The notes beneath the pieces were generated by a model, which saw only the letters and a program-made list of their open reading frames with translations, had not been told where the DNA came from and ran no database searches. A DNA stretch of 55,114 nt, taken from Hydrogenophaga sp. Root209. GTDB taxonomy: Bacteria; Pseudomonadota; Gammaproteobacteria; Burkholderiales; Burkholderiaceae_C. The DNA lies in the NCBI RefSeq assembly GCF_001428625.1, contig NZ_LMIE01000001.1, positions 501,086 through 556,199 of the forward strand, written 5' to 3'. The stretch's first letter is position 1; every line of letters begins with the position of its first letter. Below are positions 36,697 to 45,857 of this stretch, piece after piece. The position numbers and the translations under genes are program-made.

Positions 36697-37455
36697 ATGA
36701 ACCGCAAGATCGCCCTCATCACCGGCGCCAGCCGTGGCCTTGGCCGCAGCGCCGCCTTGAAACTCGCCGCCCAAGGCACCGACCTCATCGTCACCTGGCA
36801 CAGCCAGTCCACCGAAGCCGAAGGCGTGGTGCAGGAAGCGCAGGCGCTGGGTGCGCGCGCGGTGGCCTTGCAGCTCAACGTGGACGACAGCGCCAGCTTT
36901 GCCGCGTTTGCCACCGCGGTGCGCGAAGCCCTGCGCACCCATTGGCAGCGCGAGCGTTTTGACTACCTGCTCAACAACGCTGGCGTGGGCTTGCACGCGA
37001 ACTTTGTCGACACCACCGAGGCGCAGTTCGACCAGATGTTTCGCATCCACCTCAAAGGCCCGTTTTTGCTGACGCAGGCGCTGCTGCCGCTGATGCAGGA
37101 CGGCGGGCGCATCCTCAACGTCTCGTCGGGCCTGGCGCGTTTTTCAATGGCAGGCTACTCGGCTTATGCGGCCATGAAGGGCGGCATTGAAGTGCTCACG
37201 CGCTATCTGGCGCTGGAGCTGGGGCACCGCCGCATCGCGGTGAACACCATCGCCCCCGGCGCCATCGCCACGGACTTCGGCGGCGGCACGGTGCGCGACA
37301 ACGCGCAGGTCAACAGCTTCATCGCCTCACAGACCGCGCTGGGCCGGGTGGGCGAGGCCGACGACATCGGCAATGTGATGTGCGCGCTGCTCTCCGACGA
37401 CATGGGCTGGGTCAATGGGCAACGCGTGGAGGTGTCCGGTGGTATTCATCTGTGA
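36697..37455 (+). CDS. SDR-family NAD(P)-dependent oxidoreductase
   Basis: 252 residues of the classical short-chain type: cofactor motif TGASRGLGRSAAL near 9-21, NNAGVG, active-site Tyr and Lys in YSAYAAMKGG, and the C-terminal GQRVEVSGGIHL. CAGGAGCCCCTC precedes ATG 36697. The substrate is unknown; it is paired with the divergent LysR regulator. Confidence 0.92.
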   Translation: MNRKIALITGASRGLGRSAALKLAAQGTDLIVTWHSQSTEAEGVVQEAQALGARAVALQLNVDDSASFAAFATAVREALRTHWQRERFDYLLNNAGVGLHANFVDTTEAQFDQMFRIHLKGPFLLTQALLPLMQDGGRILNVSSGLARFSMAGYSAYAAMKGGIEVLTRYLALELGHRRIAVNTIAPGAIATDFGGGTVRDNAQVNSFIASQTALGRVGEADDIGNVMCALLSDDMGWVNGQRVEVSGGIHL

Positions 37456-37482
37456 CACGAAGACACAGCGCGGGAGCGGGGT

Positions 37483-37560
37483 TCAATGTGGGCTGTCGGC
37501 GTACCCAGCCTCATCGATCTCGAACGCTCTCCCGCAGTGCGGGCAGATGATCTCGTGCAT
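37483..37560 (-). pseudogene. DUF2130 protein 5' remnant
   Basis: ATG 37560 reads MHEIICPHCGRAFEIDEAGY and ends after 25 residues (TGA 37483-37485). This is the distinctive start of DUF2130 proteins (a CxxC zinc-ribbon-like segment before a long coiled coil, usually 400+ residues). A ribosome site (GGGGACTTGAAAC) is still present. The rest is missing; a truncated IS110 copy begins about 20-50 bp upstream on the other strand. Confidence 0.65.
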
Positions 37561-37564
37561 GTTT

Positions 37565-38545
37565 CAAGTCCCCTAGACCATGCCGCCTGAGATCCAATAC
37601 TCGCGATCTCATCTGCTGACGGTGATTCGCATCATGCAAACGAATGCGCTGCGCGGCATTCTTGCCGAGTTTGGAATTGCATTGCCAGTAGGGCACAACC
37701 AGCTGCTCAAGTCGATCCATGGCGAGTTGGCCAAGGCACAACAAGATGAGCAACTGCCTACAGACCTGGTTGTCAGCGTGCAGGAGCAACTCAAACGCAT
37801 TGATGCCTTGGTTGCTGACATTGACCACATTGGCCAACGGCTGCGGGCAATGATCTGCGAAGATCGACAGATGCAGGCGATCCAGCAGATCCCCGGCATC
37901 GGAGACTTAACGGCCTCCGCTCTGGTAGCAGCCGTGGGCAACTTCTCGACGTTCAAGTCTGCGCGCCAATTTGCATCGTGGGTTGGCTTGACACCACGGC
38001 AGGTGGGCACCGGGGGCAAGACCCAGCAACTGGGCATCTCCAAGCGTGGCGACACCTACTTGCGCACCCTGTTGATCGCGGGGGCCAGAGCCGTGATTGC
38101 CAGGGCGGAGAGATCGGGTTGGATCACACGGCTGCTGGAGAGGCGCCACTACAACGTGGCGGTGGTCGCGTTAGCCAACAAGATTGCGCGCACAGCGTGG
38201 GCAGTCCTGGTCAAATGGCATCCGCTTGAACAAGCAAGCACCTGATCAACGAACGCTTGAGCATCAAACCGGCAAGCGACTGACCAGAACCGCTTTGAAG
38301 GAGAACCTGCAAGAAGCGAAGTGATGGGATGAAGGTCAAACCGGGTTGGAGACATTCCGATGAACCGCCAGTACCTTGAGTACAGCCCGGAGGTAGGAGC
38401 TCCAACCGCGAACAGCCATCATGGGCAGCAGCATCGACTGCAAAAACAGCCCGAAAGTAAGGCAGCAAACCTTTCAGACGATCACGACGCGGAAAACTTG
38501 TTCTCCTCGGGCGGACCATGTAGGCGGTTCAGAAAAGTCTCGCCC
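37565..38545 (+). mobile_element. Truncated IS110-family insertion sequence
   Basis: Covers the transposase 3' part (37580-38245) and about 300 bp of downstream noncoding DNA, which IS110 elements often carry. The left end, with the DEDD catalytic domain and the element terminus, is missing, so it cannot move by itself. Exact boundaries are not resolvable by eye. The right limit is set just before the next LysR stop codon. Confidence 0.65.
37580..38245 (+). pseudogene. IS110-family transposase, 5'-truncated
   Basis: 221 codons of the C-terminal half. A coiled-coil region (VQEQLKRIDALVADIDHIGQ) is followed by the Tnp20 domain with IPGIGDLTASALVAAVG and FASWVGLTPRQVGTGGK, which holds the conserved Ser, then KRGDTYLRTLLIAGARAV. 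The N-terminal RuvC-like DEDD catalytic domain (about 130-150 residues) is absent; ATG 37580 is simply the first start in the surviving frame. Confidence 0.8.
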
Positions 38546-38546
38546 T

Positions 38547-39485
38547 CTAAGACTCAGGATCTGCAATCGATGGCTTGCTTCGTGAGGCCACCTTCTGAAT
38601 TTGCTGTCGGACCCAGCGACGCAGCGGGTCTGCGTCAGTACGTTCGTGCCAGATTTGCTTCACCTCAACCCAAGGCAGGTCGATGGGCAACGGATGGATC
38701 TGAAGGTCGGGGTCGCGTTGTGCCGCTTCTTCCGCCACGGAGCGTAAGCAGGTCAAGAGAAAGGCCGTGTCCCGGACCAAGCGTGTCGGGGCCAGGAAGC
38801 TGGAGAGACCCGCAGCGACGCGCCGACGCAGGCCCCGCGCCTCCAGTGCTCGGTCGACCCGCCCATGGAGATCTCCCGTGAGCGTGGTCAGAAGGTGCTC
38901 GCACGCCAGAAACTCGTTCAAGCCCAGCTGGCCATTCAGCCGGGGGTTGTGGCGCGAGGCGAGCACCACAAAGTCCTCGCTGAACAGGCGTTGCTGGCGC
39001 AGCGTGTCGGGCAGTTCGTCGAAGAAACCCGCAATGGCGAGATCACAACTGCCTTTTTCCAACTCCTCGCGCGGCAACTGCCCGCGCGTGTTGTGCGTGA
39101 TCAGGGTCACCCCAGGCGCCTGCGCGCGCAGCCTTGGCAGGAGCCCCGGCAGCAGAGACTGCTCGAGATAGTCGGTGGTGAAAATGTGCAAGCGCTCTTG
39201 GCGCGCGAGGAAATCGCTGCCTTCGCTGCGGTGATAGAAGGCCTCAATGTCGCCCACCAACGCCTGCACCTGCGGCGCGAGTTCATGTGCTCGCGGTGTC
39301 GGCGTTAGGCCGCGCGGCGCGCGGACGAATAGCGGGTCGCCCATCTCATGGCGCAGCTTGGCCAACTTGTGGCTCAGGGCGGGCTGACTCAGCGCCAGGC
39401 GTTCGGCCGCGCGCGACGCGTTGCGCTCTTGATAGACGACATGGAAGACCCGCAGCAAGTTGAGGTCCTTGTTGTCGATATTCAT
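38547..39485 (-). CDS. LysR-family regulator (NodD-like branch)
   Basis: 312 residues. DLNLLRVFHVVYQERNASRA and LALSQPALSHKLAKLRHEMG mark the HTH. It is divergent from the DJ-1 gene at 39593. The 3' end touches the right edge of the IS110 remnant but appears complete. Confidence 0.9.
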   Translation of the reverse strand: MNIDNKDLNLLRVFHVVYQERNASRAAERLALSQPALSHKLAKLRHEMGDPLFVRAPRGLTPTPRAHELAPQVQALVGDIEAFYHRSEGSDFLARQERLHIFTTDYLEQSLLPGLLPRLRAQAPGVTLITHNTRGQLPREELEKGSCDLAIAGFFDELPDTLRQQRLFSEDFVVLASRHNPRLNGQLGLNEFLACEHLLTTLTGDLHGRVDRALEARGLRRRVAAGLSSFLAPTRLVRDTAFLLTCLRSVAEEAAQRDPDLQIHPLPIDLPWVEVKQIWHERTDADPLRRWVRQQIQKVASRSKPSIADPES

Positions 39486-39488
39486 TTA

Positions 39489-39527
39489 TTGAATCTCACG
39501 TATCGAATCTTTCGACTTTTCGAATCA
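39489..39527. promoter_or_regulatory. Candidate LysR operator, repeated TCGAATC boxes
   Basis: The divergent spacer contains TTGAATC, TCGAATC and, inside TTCGACTTTTCGAA (39511-39524), an inverted repeat TTCGA-N4-TCGAA followed by another TCGAATC. It lies immediately before the lysR start and upstream of the DJ-1 gene, as expected for an autoregulated LysR site. Confidence 0.4.
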
Positions 39528-39592
39528 TAGGAGAGTCCCGATCATCGTGCTCAACCGTTTTCAACCATGGCCTTCGGGCCTCGAAAGGATGA

Positions 39593-40273
39593 GTGATGAA
39601 GAAGATCTTGATGGTGCTGACGTCCCATGACCAGTTGGGCAACACCGGTCACAAAACCGGCTTCTGGCTGGAGGAGTTCGCCGCGCCCTACTACCTGTTC
39701 AAAGACGCCGGCGCGCAGGTCATGCTGGTTTCCCCGTTGGGAGGCCAGCCACCGATGGACCCCAAGAGCCATGCACCCGATGCGCAGACCGACGCAACGC
39801 GCCGGTTCAACGCAGACGCACAGGCCCAGGCCGCCTTGTCCAACACCCTGCCTCTGGGTCAGGTGAGTGCACAGGACTTCGACGCCGTGTTCTACCCCGG
39901 CGGCCATGGGCCGTTGTGGGACTTGGCGGAAGACGCCCGGTCCATCGCACTGATTGAAAGCTTCCTGCGGCAGGACAAGCCGGTGGCGGCCGTGTGCCAT
40001 GCGCCCGCCGTGTTGCGGCACGTAAAGGCCCCCGACGGACAACCCGCCGTGCGCGGCCGAAAAGTCACCGGCTTCAGCAACAGTGAGGAAGCTGCGGCAC
40101 AGCTCACCGACGTGGTGCCTTTCTCGCTGGAAGACATGCTGACAGGCCATGGCGGCGACTACAGCCGAACCGCTGATTGGCAGAGCCATGTGGTGGTGGC
40201 CGGACGGCTGATCACCGGGCAGAACCCGGCCTCTTCGGAAGCCACGGCCGAAGCCTTGCTCGCGCAGCTGTGA
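39593..40273 (+). CDS. DJ-1/PfpI-family protein (Hsp31-like)
   Basis: 226 residues of the class I glutamine amidotransferase-like fold. The nucleophile Cys is in AAVCHAPAVL and the acidic/His region is FYPGGHGPLWDLAED. Relatives are glyoxalase III, chaperone-like or deglycase proteins. ATG 39593 is used; 39589 is out of frame. It is followed after 38 bp by an exported protein gene in the same direction. Confidence 0.9.
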   Translation: MMKKILMVLTSHDQLGNTGHKTGFWLEEFAAPYYLFKDAGAQVMLVSPLGGQPPMDPKSHAPDAQTDATRRFNADAQAQAALSNTLPLGQVSAQDFDAVFYPGGHGPLWDLAEDARSIALIESFLRQDKPVAAVCHAPAVLRHVKAPDGQPAVRGRKVTGFSNSEEAAAQLTDVVPFSLEDMLTGHGGDYSRTADWQSHVVVAGRLITGQNPASSEATAEALLAQL

Positions 40274-40311
40274 AGCCTGCAGAGACGTCTCGACACCTCA
40301 GTTCCATTCCC

Positions 40312-41532
40312 ATGAAACCACTTCACAACCTGATGCCCGCTGCGGCGCTTGCACTGGCTGCGCTGATCGCCTTCCCGACGACCTCCCACGCTGCCGACCC
40401 GTTGCCCCTTGAGCGGTGGCGCAGCTACCAGGGCGTGAGCTGGGAGGTGCCTGCTGCCGGGCAAGTCGCTGCGCCGTTTGCGCAGTCGGTCAACGCACCC
40501 ATCGCGGGCTTGCACTTCGATGCCCAGGGCGGTGCCTACGTCAGCACGCCGCGCCTGCTTTCGCGCGCCGCGCCGGCCACACTCAGCAGGCTCGACACCA
40601 CGGCAGAGGGCGGGCCGGCGAGGCTCACGGCCTTTCCGTCCCTACAGGGCAACGATGTCTCGGCCCCGCCCCATCAGGCGCTGCGCAATGTGCTCGGCTT
40701 CCATGTGGACCGCCGCAACGGCTGGCTCTGGGCGCTGGACATGGGTTTCGTGGCAGGTGAGGCGGAGTCTCCGGCCGGCGCCCAGAAGGTGATGGTGCTC
40801 GACCTCGTCTCGGGCAAACTCGTCAAGACCATTGCGATGGACGGCGTGGCCGATCGTGCGGGTAGTTTTCTCAACGACATCGCGGTCGACGAGCGCCGGC
40901 GCGTGGCCTATGTGTCCGACAGCGGTTTTCGCAGCGCGCCCCGCAACAAGGTCGGCCTGATCGTGGTGGACTACGCTGCCGGCACGGCCCGGCGCGTGCT
41001 GGACGGGCATGCCAGCCTGCAGGTCGAGCCTGGCGTCAAAGTCTTGTCCGGCGGCAGCGAGGTCTGGCCGGGCAACCCTTTGCTGATCGGCGTCAATGGC
41101 ATCGCCCTTTCACCCGATGGGAAGACCCTGTACTGGACGGTCACCACCGCCACGCAAGCCTGGTCGGTCCCGACCGCCGTGCTGCGTCGGGCGGGCGCGG
41201 GCGACGGTGACATTGCACGAGCCGTCAGGAGCCTGGGCGCTGTCGGTGGCAACACCGACGGCATCGTCACCGACACGGCGGGCCAGCTCTACATCACGGA
41301 TGTCACCCGGGGCGGCATCGTGCGCTACGACCCCAAAACGCAGAGCATGGCCTTGATCGCAACGAACGACTCGGTGCATTGGCCCGACACGCCGGCCTTC
41401 CATCCTGGTGGGGACCTGATCTTCACCGCCAGCTCACTCAATCAGCACTTCGCAGGTCAGGTCAAGGCCGGCGAGGAGCGGTATGAGCTGTGGCGGCTTC
41501 GAACGGGCGTCCAGAAGTCGGCGCGCCGCTGA
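40312..41532 (+). CDS. Exported beta-propeller protein, major royal jelly-like
   Basis: 406 residues. A signal peptide (AAALALAALIAFPTTSHA) precedes a six-bladed propeller of the MRJP/SMP-30-like class, with GFHVDRRNGWLWALDMGF, FLNDIAVDERRRVAYVSDSG, GVNGIALSPDGKTLYWTVT and NTDGIVTDTAGQLYITD as blade repeats. It is likely a periplasmic lactonase or binding protein. ATG 40312 is chosen since the signal peptide starts there; the frame is open further upstream. It forms an operon with the DJ-1 gene. Confidence 0.88.
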   Translation: MKPLHNLMPAAALALAALIAFPTTSHAADPLPLERWRSYQGVSWEVPAAGQVAAPFAQSVNAPIAGLHFDAQGGAYVSTPRLLSRAAPATLSRLDTTAEGGPARLTAFPSLQGNDVSAPPHQALRNVLGFHVDRRNGWLWALDMGFVAGEAESPAGAQKVMVLDLVSGKLVKTIAMDGVADRAGSFLNDIAVDERRRVAYVSDSGFRSAPRNKVGLIVVDYAAGTARRVLDGHASLQVEPGVKVLSGGSEVWPGNPLLIGVNGIALSPDGKTLYWTVTTATQAWSVPTAVLRRAGAGDGDIARAVRSLGAVGGNTDGIVTDTAGQLYITDVTRGGIVRYDPKTQSMALIATNDSVHWPDTPAFHPGGDLIFTASSLNQHFAGQVKAGEERYELWRLRTGVQKSARR

Positions 41533-41543
41533 TCCCGCTGGGG

Positions 41544-41575
41544 GCTGTCTCCTGCGGTGTACCGCAGGAGACAGC
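41544..41575 (+). terminator. Rho-independent terminator after the propeller gene
   Basis: GCTGTCTCCTGCGGT (41544-41558) and its exact complement (41561-41575) form a 15-bp stem with a 2-base core loop, followed by TTTGCGCTTTT. It lies 12 bp past the stop codon. Confidence 0.75.
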
Positions 41576-41624
41576 TTTGCGCTTTTCGCATCGGGCAATT
41601 TGCCCTTTTCTGCTACATTCCATA

Positions 41625-41638
41625 CAGGATATATGATG
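41625..41638. promoter_or_regulatory. GntR operator candidate before its own gene
   Basis: CAGGATATATGATG matches the perfect regulon palindrome at 43922 (CATGATATATCATG) in 12 of 14 positions. It is 20 bp upstream of the gntR start, suggesting autoregulation. Confidence 0.55.
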
Positions 41639-41657
41639 TAAAAAGTAAGGTGCGGAG

Positions 41658-42344
41658 ATGGCTGAACTGGGCCGAGTGGAAAAGCAGAACCTTTCCCAGC
41701 GTGTGTACGTTGAGATTCGCAATGCATTGATGAACGGGCAGTACGCGCCGGGCTCAAGGCTGCGGATCGCCGAACTCTCCGAAGCGCTGGGCACCAGCAT
41801 CACCCCGGTGCGGGAAGCCATCTTCCGTCTGGCCAGCGAGCAGGCACTGGATGTGACCGCAGCCACTTCCATCGCGGTCCCCGAATTGGACCTGGAGACC
41901 GTGCGCGAGATCCAGCTCATGCGAGGCCTGCTCGAAGGTGCTGCAGCAGCCCAGGCCGCCCGGCAGATCACCCGCAAGGAGATCGAGCACCTGGAAAAAA
42001 TCCAGGAGCAGTTCATCAAGGCCTCGGCCACCAACCCGAAGGACGCCGCCAGGCGCAACCGGGACTTTCATTTCGAGTTGATGGCCGCAGCCCGGCTGCC
42101 CAGCCTGTCGGCCGTTGTCGAAACCATGTGGGTGCGCATGGGTCCACTGCTCAACACCTTTCACGCCAAGGTGCCCAAGCGCAACATCTTCAACAGCAAC
42201 CACCCGCACTACAAGGTGCTGGAAGGCCTGAAGGCGGGCGATCCGGAGATGGCGTCCAAGGCCATCCAAGAAGACATCCGATGGGGTGAGCGGGTGTTGA
42301 CCGAGTGGATGAACGGGCGCTCGGTCGAAGAGATCTACGCCTAG
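41658..42344 (+). CDS. GntR-family regulator, FCD (FadR-C) type
   Basis: 228 residues. The winged HTH (about 10-75) has LSQRVYVEIRNALMNGQY and LGTSITPVREAIFRLASEQ. The all-helical FCD domain (about 90-220) carries metal/ligand His residues in NRDFHFELM and NHPHYKVLEG. AAGGTGCGGAG precedes ATG 41658. It likely represses the surrounding catabolic units through the ATGATATATCAT-like operators upstream of them. Confidence 0.92.
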   Translation: MAELGRVEKQNLSQRVYVEIRNALMNGQYAPGSRLRIAELSEALGTSITPVREAIFRLASEQALDVTAATSIAVPELDLETVREIQLMRGLLEGAAAAQAARQITRKEIEHLEKIQEQFIKASATNPKDAARRNRDFHFELMAAARLPSLSAVVETMWVRMGPLLNTFHAKVPKRNIFNSNHPHYKVLEGLKAGDPEMASKAIQEDIRWGERVLTEWMNGRSVEEIYA

Positions 42345-42354
42345 TTCGCGACAC

Positions 42355-43170
42355 TCAGCCGGTGTGGCCAGTCGTGAAACCCACCAGCAGTTTGATTTGC
42401 GTCGTGACCATGTGCACGCCCTTGTGGATGCGCTGCCCATTCTCGGACGCTCTCTGCAACAAGGGTGTGATGTCGGGCTGCATCACGACCTCGGCCACGA
42501 CCGTGTCCTGACGCAGTGTCGACGGGTCGAATGGCAGCGGGTCGTCGGGGTGCAGACCCAGTGAGGTGCCGTTGACGGCGATGTCATAGGCCTCCACGCG
42601 CTGCGGATTCAGCTCGATGTCCAGACCCGGAAAATGGCGCGAGAGTTGCTCGGCCAGTTCACGCCCTTTGTCCAGAGATCGGTTCTGGATGCCTATGCGG
42701 CGCACTTGCGATCCGGCCAGTTCAAAAGCGATGGCGGTGGCCACGCCACCCGCGCCCGCGAGCAGGACGGACGTGCCGGCCAGAGGGATGCCCCGGTCCT
42801 GGAGGCCTTGCACAAAGCCCCGGCCGTCGTACATGCGGCCCGCCAGCGTGCCGTCCGCGTTCTTGCGCACCGCGTTGCAGACACACATCACCTCCGCCAG
42901 CCCTTCCAGCGTGTCGCAGTGCCGACAAACTTCCTGCTTGTGCGGAATGGTGATGACGAAGCCCGGGATGCTCTCGATCTGCCGGATGGCTTCGATGGCC
43001 GCGGGCAGACCGGAGGGCGACACTTTCCAGGGCACCATCACGGCGTTGATGCCGTGCTCGCTGCAGTACTGGTTGAAGAATCCGGGCGTGCGCACGTGCT
43101 CGCTCGGGTAGGCCAGCAAGGGCACCACGGCGGTTCGGCCATTGATGGCGGGCGTCGGTGGGAGGTTCAA
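42355..43170 (-). CDS. Shikimate dehydrogenase-like (AroE-family) oxidoreductase
   Basis: 271 residues from TTG 43170 (GGAG 7 bases upstream); ATG 43212 is an alternative that overlaps the SDR gene by 23 bp. AroE-type landmarks: GFVITIPHKQ (catalytic Lys), YDGRGFVQGL (Asp at the substrate site), the Rossmann motif LAGAGGVATAIAFELAG and NGTSLGLHPDDPLPFD. It is probably a catabolic dehydrogenase (quinate/shikimate-type or other) rather than the biosynthetic AroE, given its GntR-regulon context. It is co-directional with the SDR, convergent with gntR. Confidence 0.85.
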   Translation of the reverse strand: MNLPPTPAINGRTAVVPLLAYPSEHVRTPGFFNQYCSEHGINAVMVPWKVSPSGLPAAIEAIRQIESIPGFVITIPHKQEVCRHCDTLEGLAEVMCVCNAVRKNADGTLAGRMYDGRGFVQGLQDRGIPLAGTSVLLAGAGGVATAIAFELAGSQVRRIGIQNRSLDKGRELAEQLSRHFPGLDIELNPQRVEAYDIAVNGTSLGLHPDDPLPFDPSTLRQDTVVAEVVMQPDITPLLQRASENGQRIHKGVHMVTTQIKLLVGFTTGHTG

Positions 43171-43189
43171 GATCGGCTCCGATGCGGGG

Positions 43190-43894
43190 TCAGGCGATGC
43201 CGAATCCGCCATCCACGGGCATGACGATGCCGGTGACGTAAGCGGCCTCGGCCGACAGCAGGAAGCCCACCACGCGGGCCACGTCCGCCGGCTGCCCCCA
43301 GCGCCCCAACGGAATGCGGCCCAGGATCGCCGCGCTGCGCTCCGGATTGTGAATCGCGCCAGAGGCCAGGCGGGTGTCGATCCAGCCCGGTGCAATGGCG
43401 TTGACCCGGATGCCGTCCGCGGCGAAGGCCACAGCATGGGAACGGGTGAGGGAGGTCACGCCGCCTTTGCTGGCCGAGTACGCCGGGTTGCGGGCCGAAC
43501 CGAACTGGCTCCACATGGACGCAACGTTCACCACTGCACCCCGGGCTGCCCTGAGTCCGGGCAGGGCCGCTAGCGTCATGCGATTGACTGCGTTGAGGTT
43601 GATCTCCACCACCTTGCCGAAGCCATCGGGCGTGAGCTCCTTCTGGTCGTGCAGGATGATGCCGGCCCCATTGACCAGCCCGTCAACGTGAGGGAGCTTG
43701 TCAAACAGAGCCGCAATCGAGGCGGCGTCGGTCACGTCCAGGCGGGTGAATTCGATGTTGCCGGGCAGGGTGGGCTCGGTGTCCAGACCGGCGCAGACCA
43801 CGCGCCAGCCCTTGGCTTGCAGCTCCTGGGCGCAGGCCAACCCGATACCCGTGCCCCCGCCTGTCACCACCGCCACCTTTTGCCGTTGAGTCAT
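43190..43894 (-). CDS. SDR-family oxidoreductase
   Basis: 234 residues of the classical SDR type with TGGGTGIGLACAQEL (cofactor), NGAGI, the active-site YSASKGG and VTGIVMPVDGGFGIA at the C-terminus. AAGGAGACACTCTC precedes ATG 43894, so this start is preferred over upstream ATG 43939. It is the first gene of the minus-strand pair with the AroE-like enzyme. Its promoter faces that of the aldehyde dehydrogenase across a perfect palindrome. Confidence 0.92.
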   Translation of the reverse strand: MTQRQKVAVVTGGGTGIGLACAQELQAKGWRVVCAGLDTEPTLPGNIEFTRLDVTDAASIAALFDKLPHVDGLVNGAGIILHDQKELTPDGFGKVVEINLNAVNRMTLAALPGLRAARGAVVNVASMWSQFGSARNPAYSASKGGVTSLTRSHAVAFAADGIRVNAIAPGWIDTRLASGAIHNPERSAAILGRIPLGRWGQPADVARVVGFLLSAEAAYVTGIVMPVDGGFGIA

Positions 43895-43921
43895 GAGAGT
43901 GTCTCCTTGTTGATAGAGGAC

Positions 43922-43937
43922 GCATGATATATCATGC
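43922..43937. promoter_or_regulatory. Perfect 16-bp palindrome, GntR operator
   Basis: GCATGATATATCATGC is a complete palindrome in the 78-bp divergent spacer between the SDR and aldehyde dehydrogenase genes. Similar sequences precede gntR (41625) and the alcohol dehydrogenase/liv spacer (47055). Its position would let one bound dimer block both promoters. Confidence 0.75.
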
Positions 43938-43972
43938 ATCTAAAGCTCAACAACCCATTTTTGGAGACAACC

Positions 43973-45421
43973 ATGAAAAATTTGAAGGATTCAGGACTTT
44001 TTGTGCAACGGTGTCTGATCGACGGCATCTGGCAGGATGCGTTGAGTCAGAGGGTGCGGGAGGTTGTGAACCCGGCCACCGCAGAGCGCGTGGGCACGGT
44101 GCCCAACATGGGCGAGGCGGAAACGCGCATGGCGATCCAGGCTGCCACCCGGGCCTTCCCGGCTTGGGCCGCACGCAGCGCCAAGGAGCGCGCCGCGTTG
44201 TTGCGCCGCTGGTACGAATTGATGATGGAAGCCCAGGACGATCTGGCGCGCATCATGACCATCGAGCAAGGCAAGCCGCTGTCCGAGGCGCGCGGCGAGA
44301 TCGCGTATGGCGCCAGCTTCATCGAGTGGTTTGCCGAGCAGGGGCGCCGCAACAACGGCGACGTGATCCCGGCGCCGCAGTCCGACAAGCGCATCGTGGT
44401 TTTGCGCCAGCCCATTGGCGTGTGCGCGGCGATCACGCCCTGGAACTTCCCCAACGCGATGCTCACGCGCAAGCTCGCCCCCGCGCTGGCCGCCGGCTGC
44501 ACCATGGTCGTCAAACCTGCTACCCAGACCCCGTTCTCGGCCCTCGCAATCGGCGTGCTCGCCGAGCGCGCGGGCATACCGCGCGGTGTCATCAACGTCG
44601 TGACTGGGGATGCGGCTGAGATCGCGAAGGAGCTCACCGGCAACCCGATGGTGCGCAAACTCAGTTTCACGGGTTCGACCGAGATCGGGCGCGTGCTCAT
44701 GCGCCAATGTGCCGAACACATCAAGAAGGTCTCGCTGGAGCTCGGCGGCAATGCGCCATTCATCGTGTTCGAAGACGCGGATGTGGATGCCGCCGTGAAG
44801 GGCGCGATGATCGCCAAGTTCCGCAACAACGGACAAACCTGTGTGTGCGCCAACCGCATCTATGTGCAGCGTGCGGTGTATGACGAGTTCGCCCACAAGC
44901 TCGCACACAGCGTGCGAGCGATGAAGATGGGCAATGGTCTGGAGCCTGAAGTTATCGTCGGTCCCATGATCGATGGCAAGGCGCTTCTCAAGATGGAGGA
45001 GCACATTGAGGATGCGCTGGCCCAAGGCGCCGAGTTGGTGACGGGTGGGCGTCGCAGCGAGGGCAACTTCTTCGAACCCACGGTCATGGTCGGCGTGACG
45101 CAGCAGATGCTGGTCACGCGCGAAGAAACCTTCGGGCCGTTGGCGGCGCTGATTGCCTTCGACAGCGAGGACGAGGTGATACAGATGGCCAACGACACCG
45201 AGTACGGGCTGGCGTCCTACGTGTACACGCGTGACCTGTCGCGCAGTTGGCGGGTGTCGGAGAGCCTGGAGTACGGCATGGTCGGCGTCAACACGGGTCT
45301 GATCTCCACCGCCGAAGCCCCTTTCGGTGGCGTGAAGCAGTCAGGCCTGGGCCGCGAAGGGTCGCAATATGGCATGGATGACTACACCGAGCTGAAATAT
45401 GTCTGCGTCGGTCTCGACTGA
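43973..45421 (+). CDS. NAD(P)-dependent aldehyde dehydrogenase (GabD-like)
   Basis: 482 residues. [10 protein letters not shown] (cofactor loop), [16 protein letters not shown] with the general-base Glu, [11 protein letters not shown] with the catalytic Cys, [10 protein letters not shown] and the C-terminal [17 protein letters not shown] all match succinate-semialdehyde dehydrogenases. Substrates of this branch also include glutarate semialdehyde and related aldehydes. TTGGAGACAACC precedes ATG 43973. It overlaps the thioesterase gene by 23 bp. Confidence 0.93.
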   Translation: MKNLKDSGLFVQRCLIDGIWQDALSQRVREVVNPATAERVGTVPNMGEAETRMAIQAATRAFPAWAARSAKERAALLRRWYELMMEAQDDLARIMTIEQGKPLSEARGEIAYGASFIEWFAEQGRRNNGDVIPAPQSDKRIVVLRQPIGVCAAITPWNFPNAMLTRKLAPALAAGCTMVVKPATQTPFSALAIGVLAERAGIPRGVINVVTGDAAEIAKELTGNPMVRKLSFTGSTEIGRVLMRQCAEHIKKVSLELGGNAPFIVFEDADVDAAVKGAMIAKFRNNGQTCVCANRIYVQRAVYDEFAHKLAHSVRAMKMGNGLEPEVIVGPMIDGKALLKMEEHIEDALAQGAELVTGGRRSEGNFFEPTVMVGVTQQMLVTREETFGPLAALIAFDSEDEVIQMANDTEYGLASYVYTRDLSRSWRVSESLEYGMVGVNTGLISTAEAPFGGVKQSGLGREGSQYGMDDYTELKYVCVGLD

Positions 45422-45851
45422 GCGCGTCGACGCAACCGACGAAGGGTGCTGGCACTGGCGCATGCCGGTGCGCATCCGCTGGTCGGACCTTGATGCCCTT
45501 GGGCACGTGCACCACCTTGCCTACTTGCGGTGGTGCGAGGACGCGCGCAACGAACATGCCGTGGCCATCGGCTTGCCGGTGCCCGGCACGGGGTTTCGTT
45601 CGCAGGTCGTCGTGGCAATGGCTTGTGATTTCAAGAAGCCGCTGGACCGCGCCACCAACCCCGTGGTCCATCTGCGGGTGATCCGCGTGGGCAAGGCCAG
45701 CCTGGAGGCACGGTTCAGCATCGCGTTCGGCGTGGTGGAGCACTTCTGCGCGCGCGTCACCACCGTGATGTGCAGTGACGAGAGCGGTGCGTCTTCGCCA
45801 TGGACGGTTGAGGAACGGGAGCAGCTCAAGGCGGAGCCGCTCCCTGCCTGA
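45399..45851 (+). CDS. Hotdog-fold acyl-CoA thioesterase
   Basis: 150 residues of the 4-hydroxybenzoyl-CoA thioesterase type, with [19 protein letters not shown] (catalytic Asp region) and [11 protein letters not shown]. The start at 45399 lies inside the dehydrogenase gene; ATG 45462 would leave the bare domain. It hydrolyses an acyl-CoA, the specific one unknown. It is convergent with the alcohol dehydrogenase gene, 6 bp away. Confidence 0.87.
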   Translation: MSASVSTERVDATDEGCWHWRMPVRIRWSDLDALGHVHHLAYLRWCEDARNEHAVAIGLPVPGTGFRSQVVVAMACDFKKPLDRATNPVVHLRVIRVGKASLEARFSIAFGVVEHFCARVTTVMCSDESGASSPWTVEEREQLKAEPLPA

Positions 45852-45857
45852 CAGCGC

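Noticed and set aside
42355-43170. Housekeeping shikimate dehydrogenase AroE
   Set aside because: It belongs to a GntR-controlled catabolic cluster and its sequence is divergent from biosynthetic AroE; a paralogous oxidoreductase is more likely.
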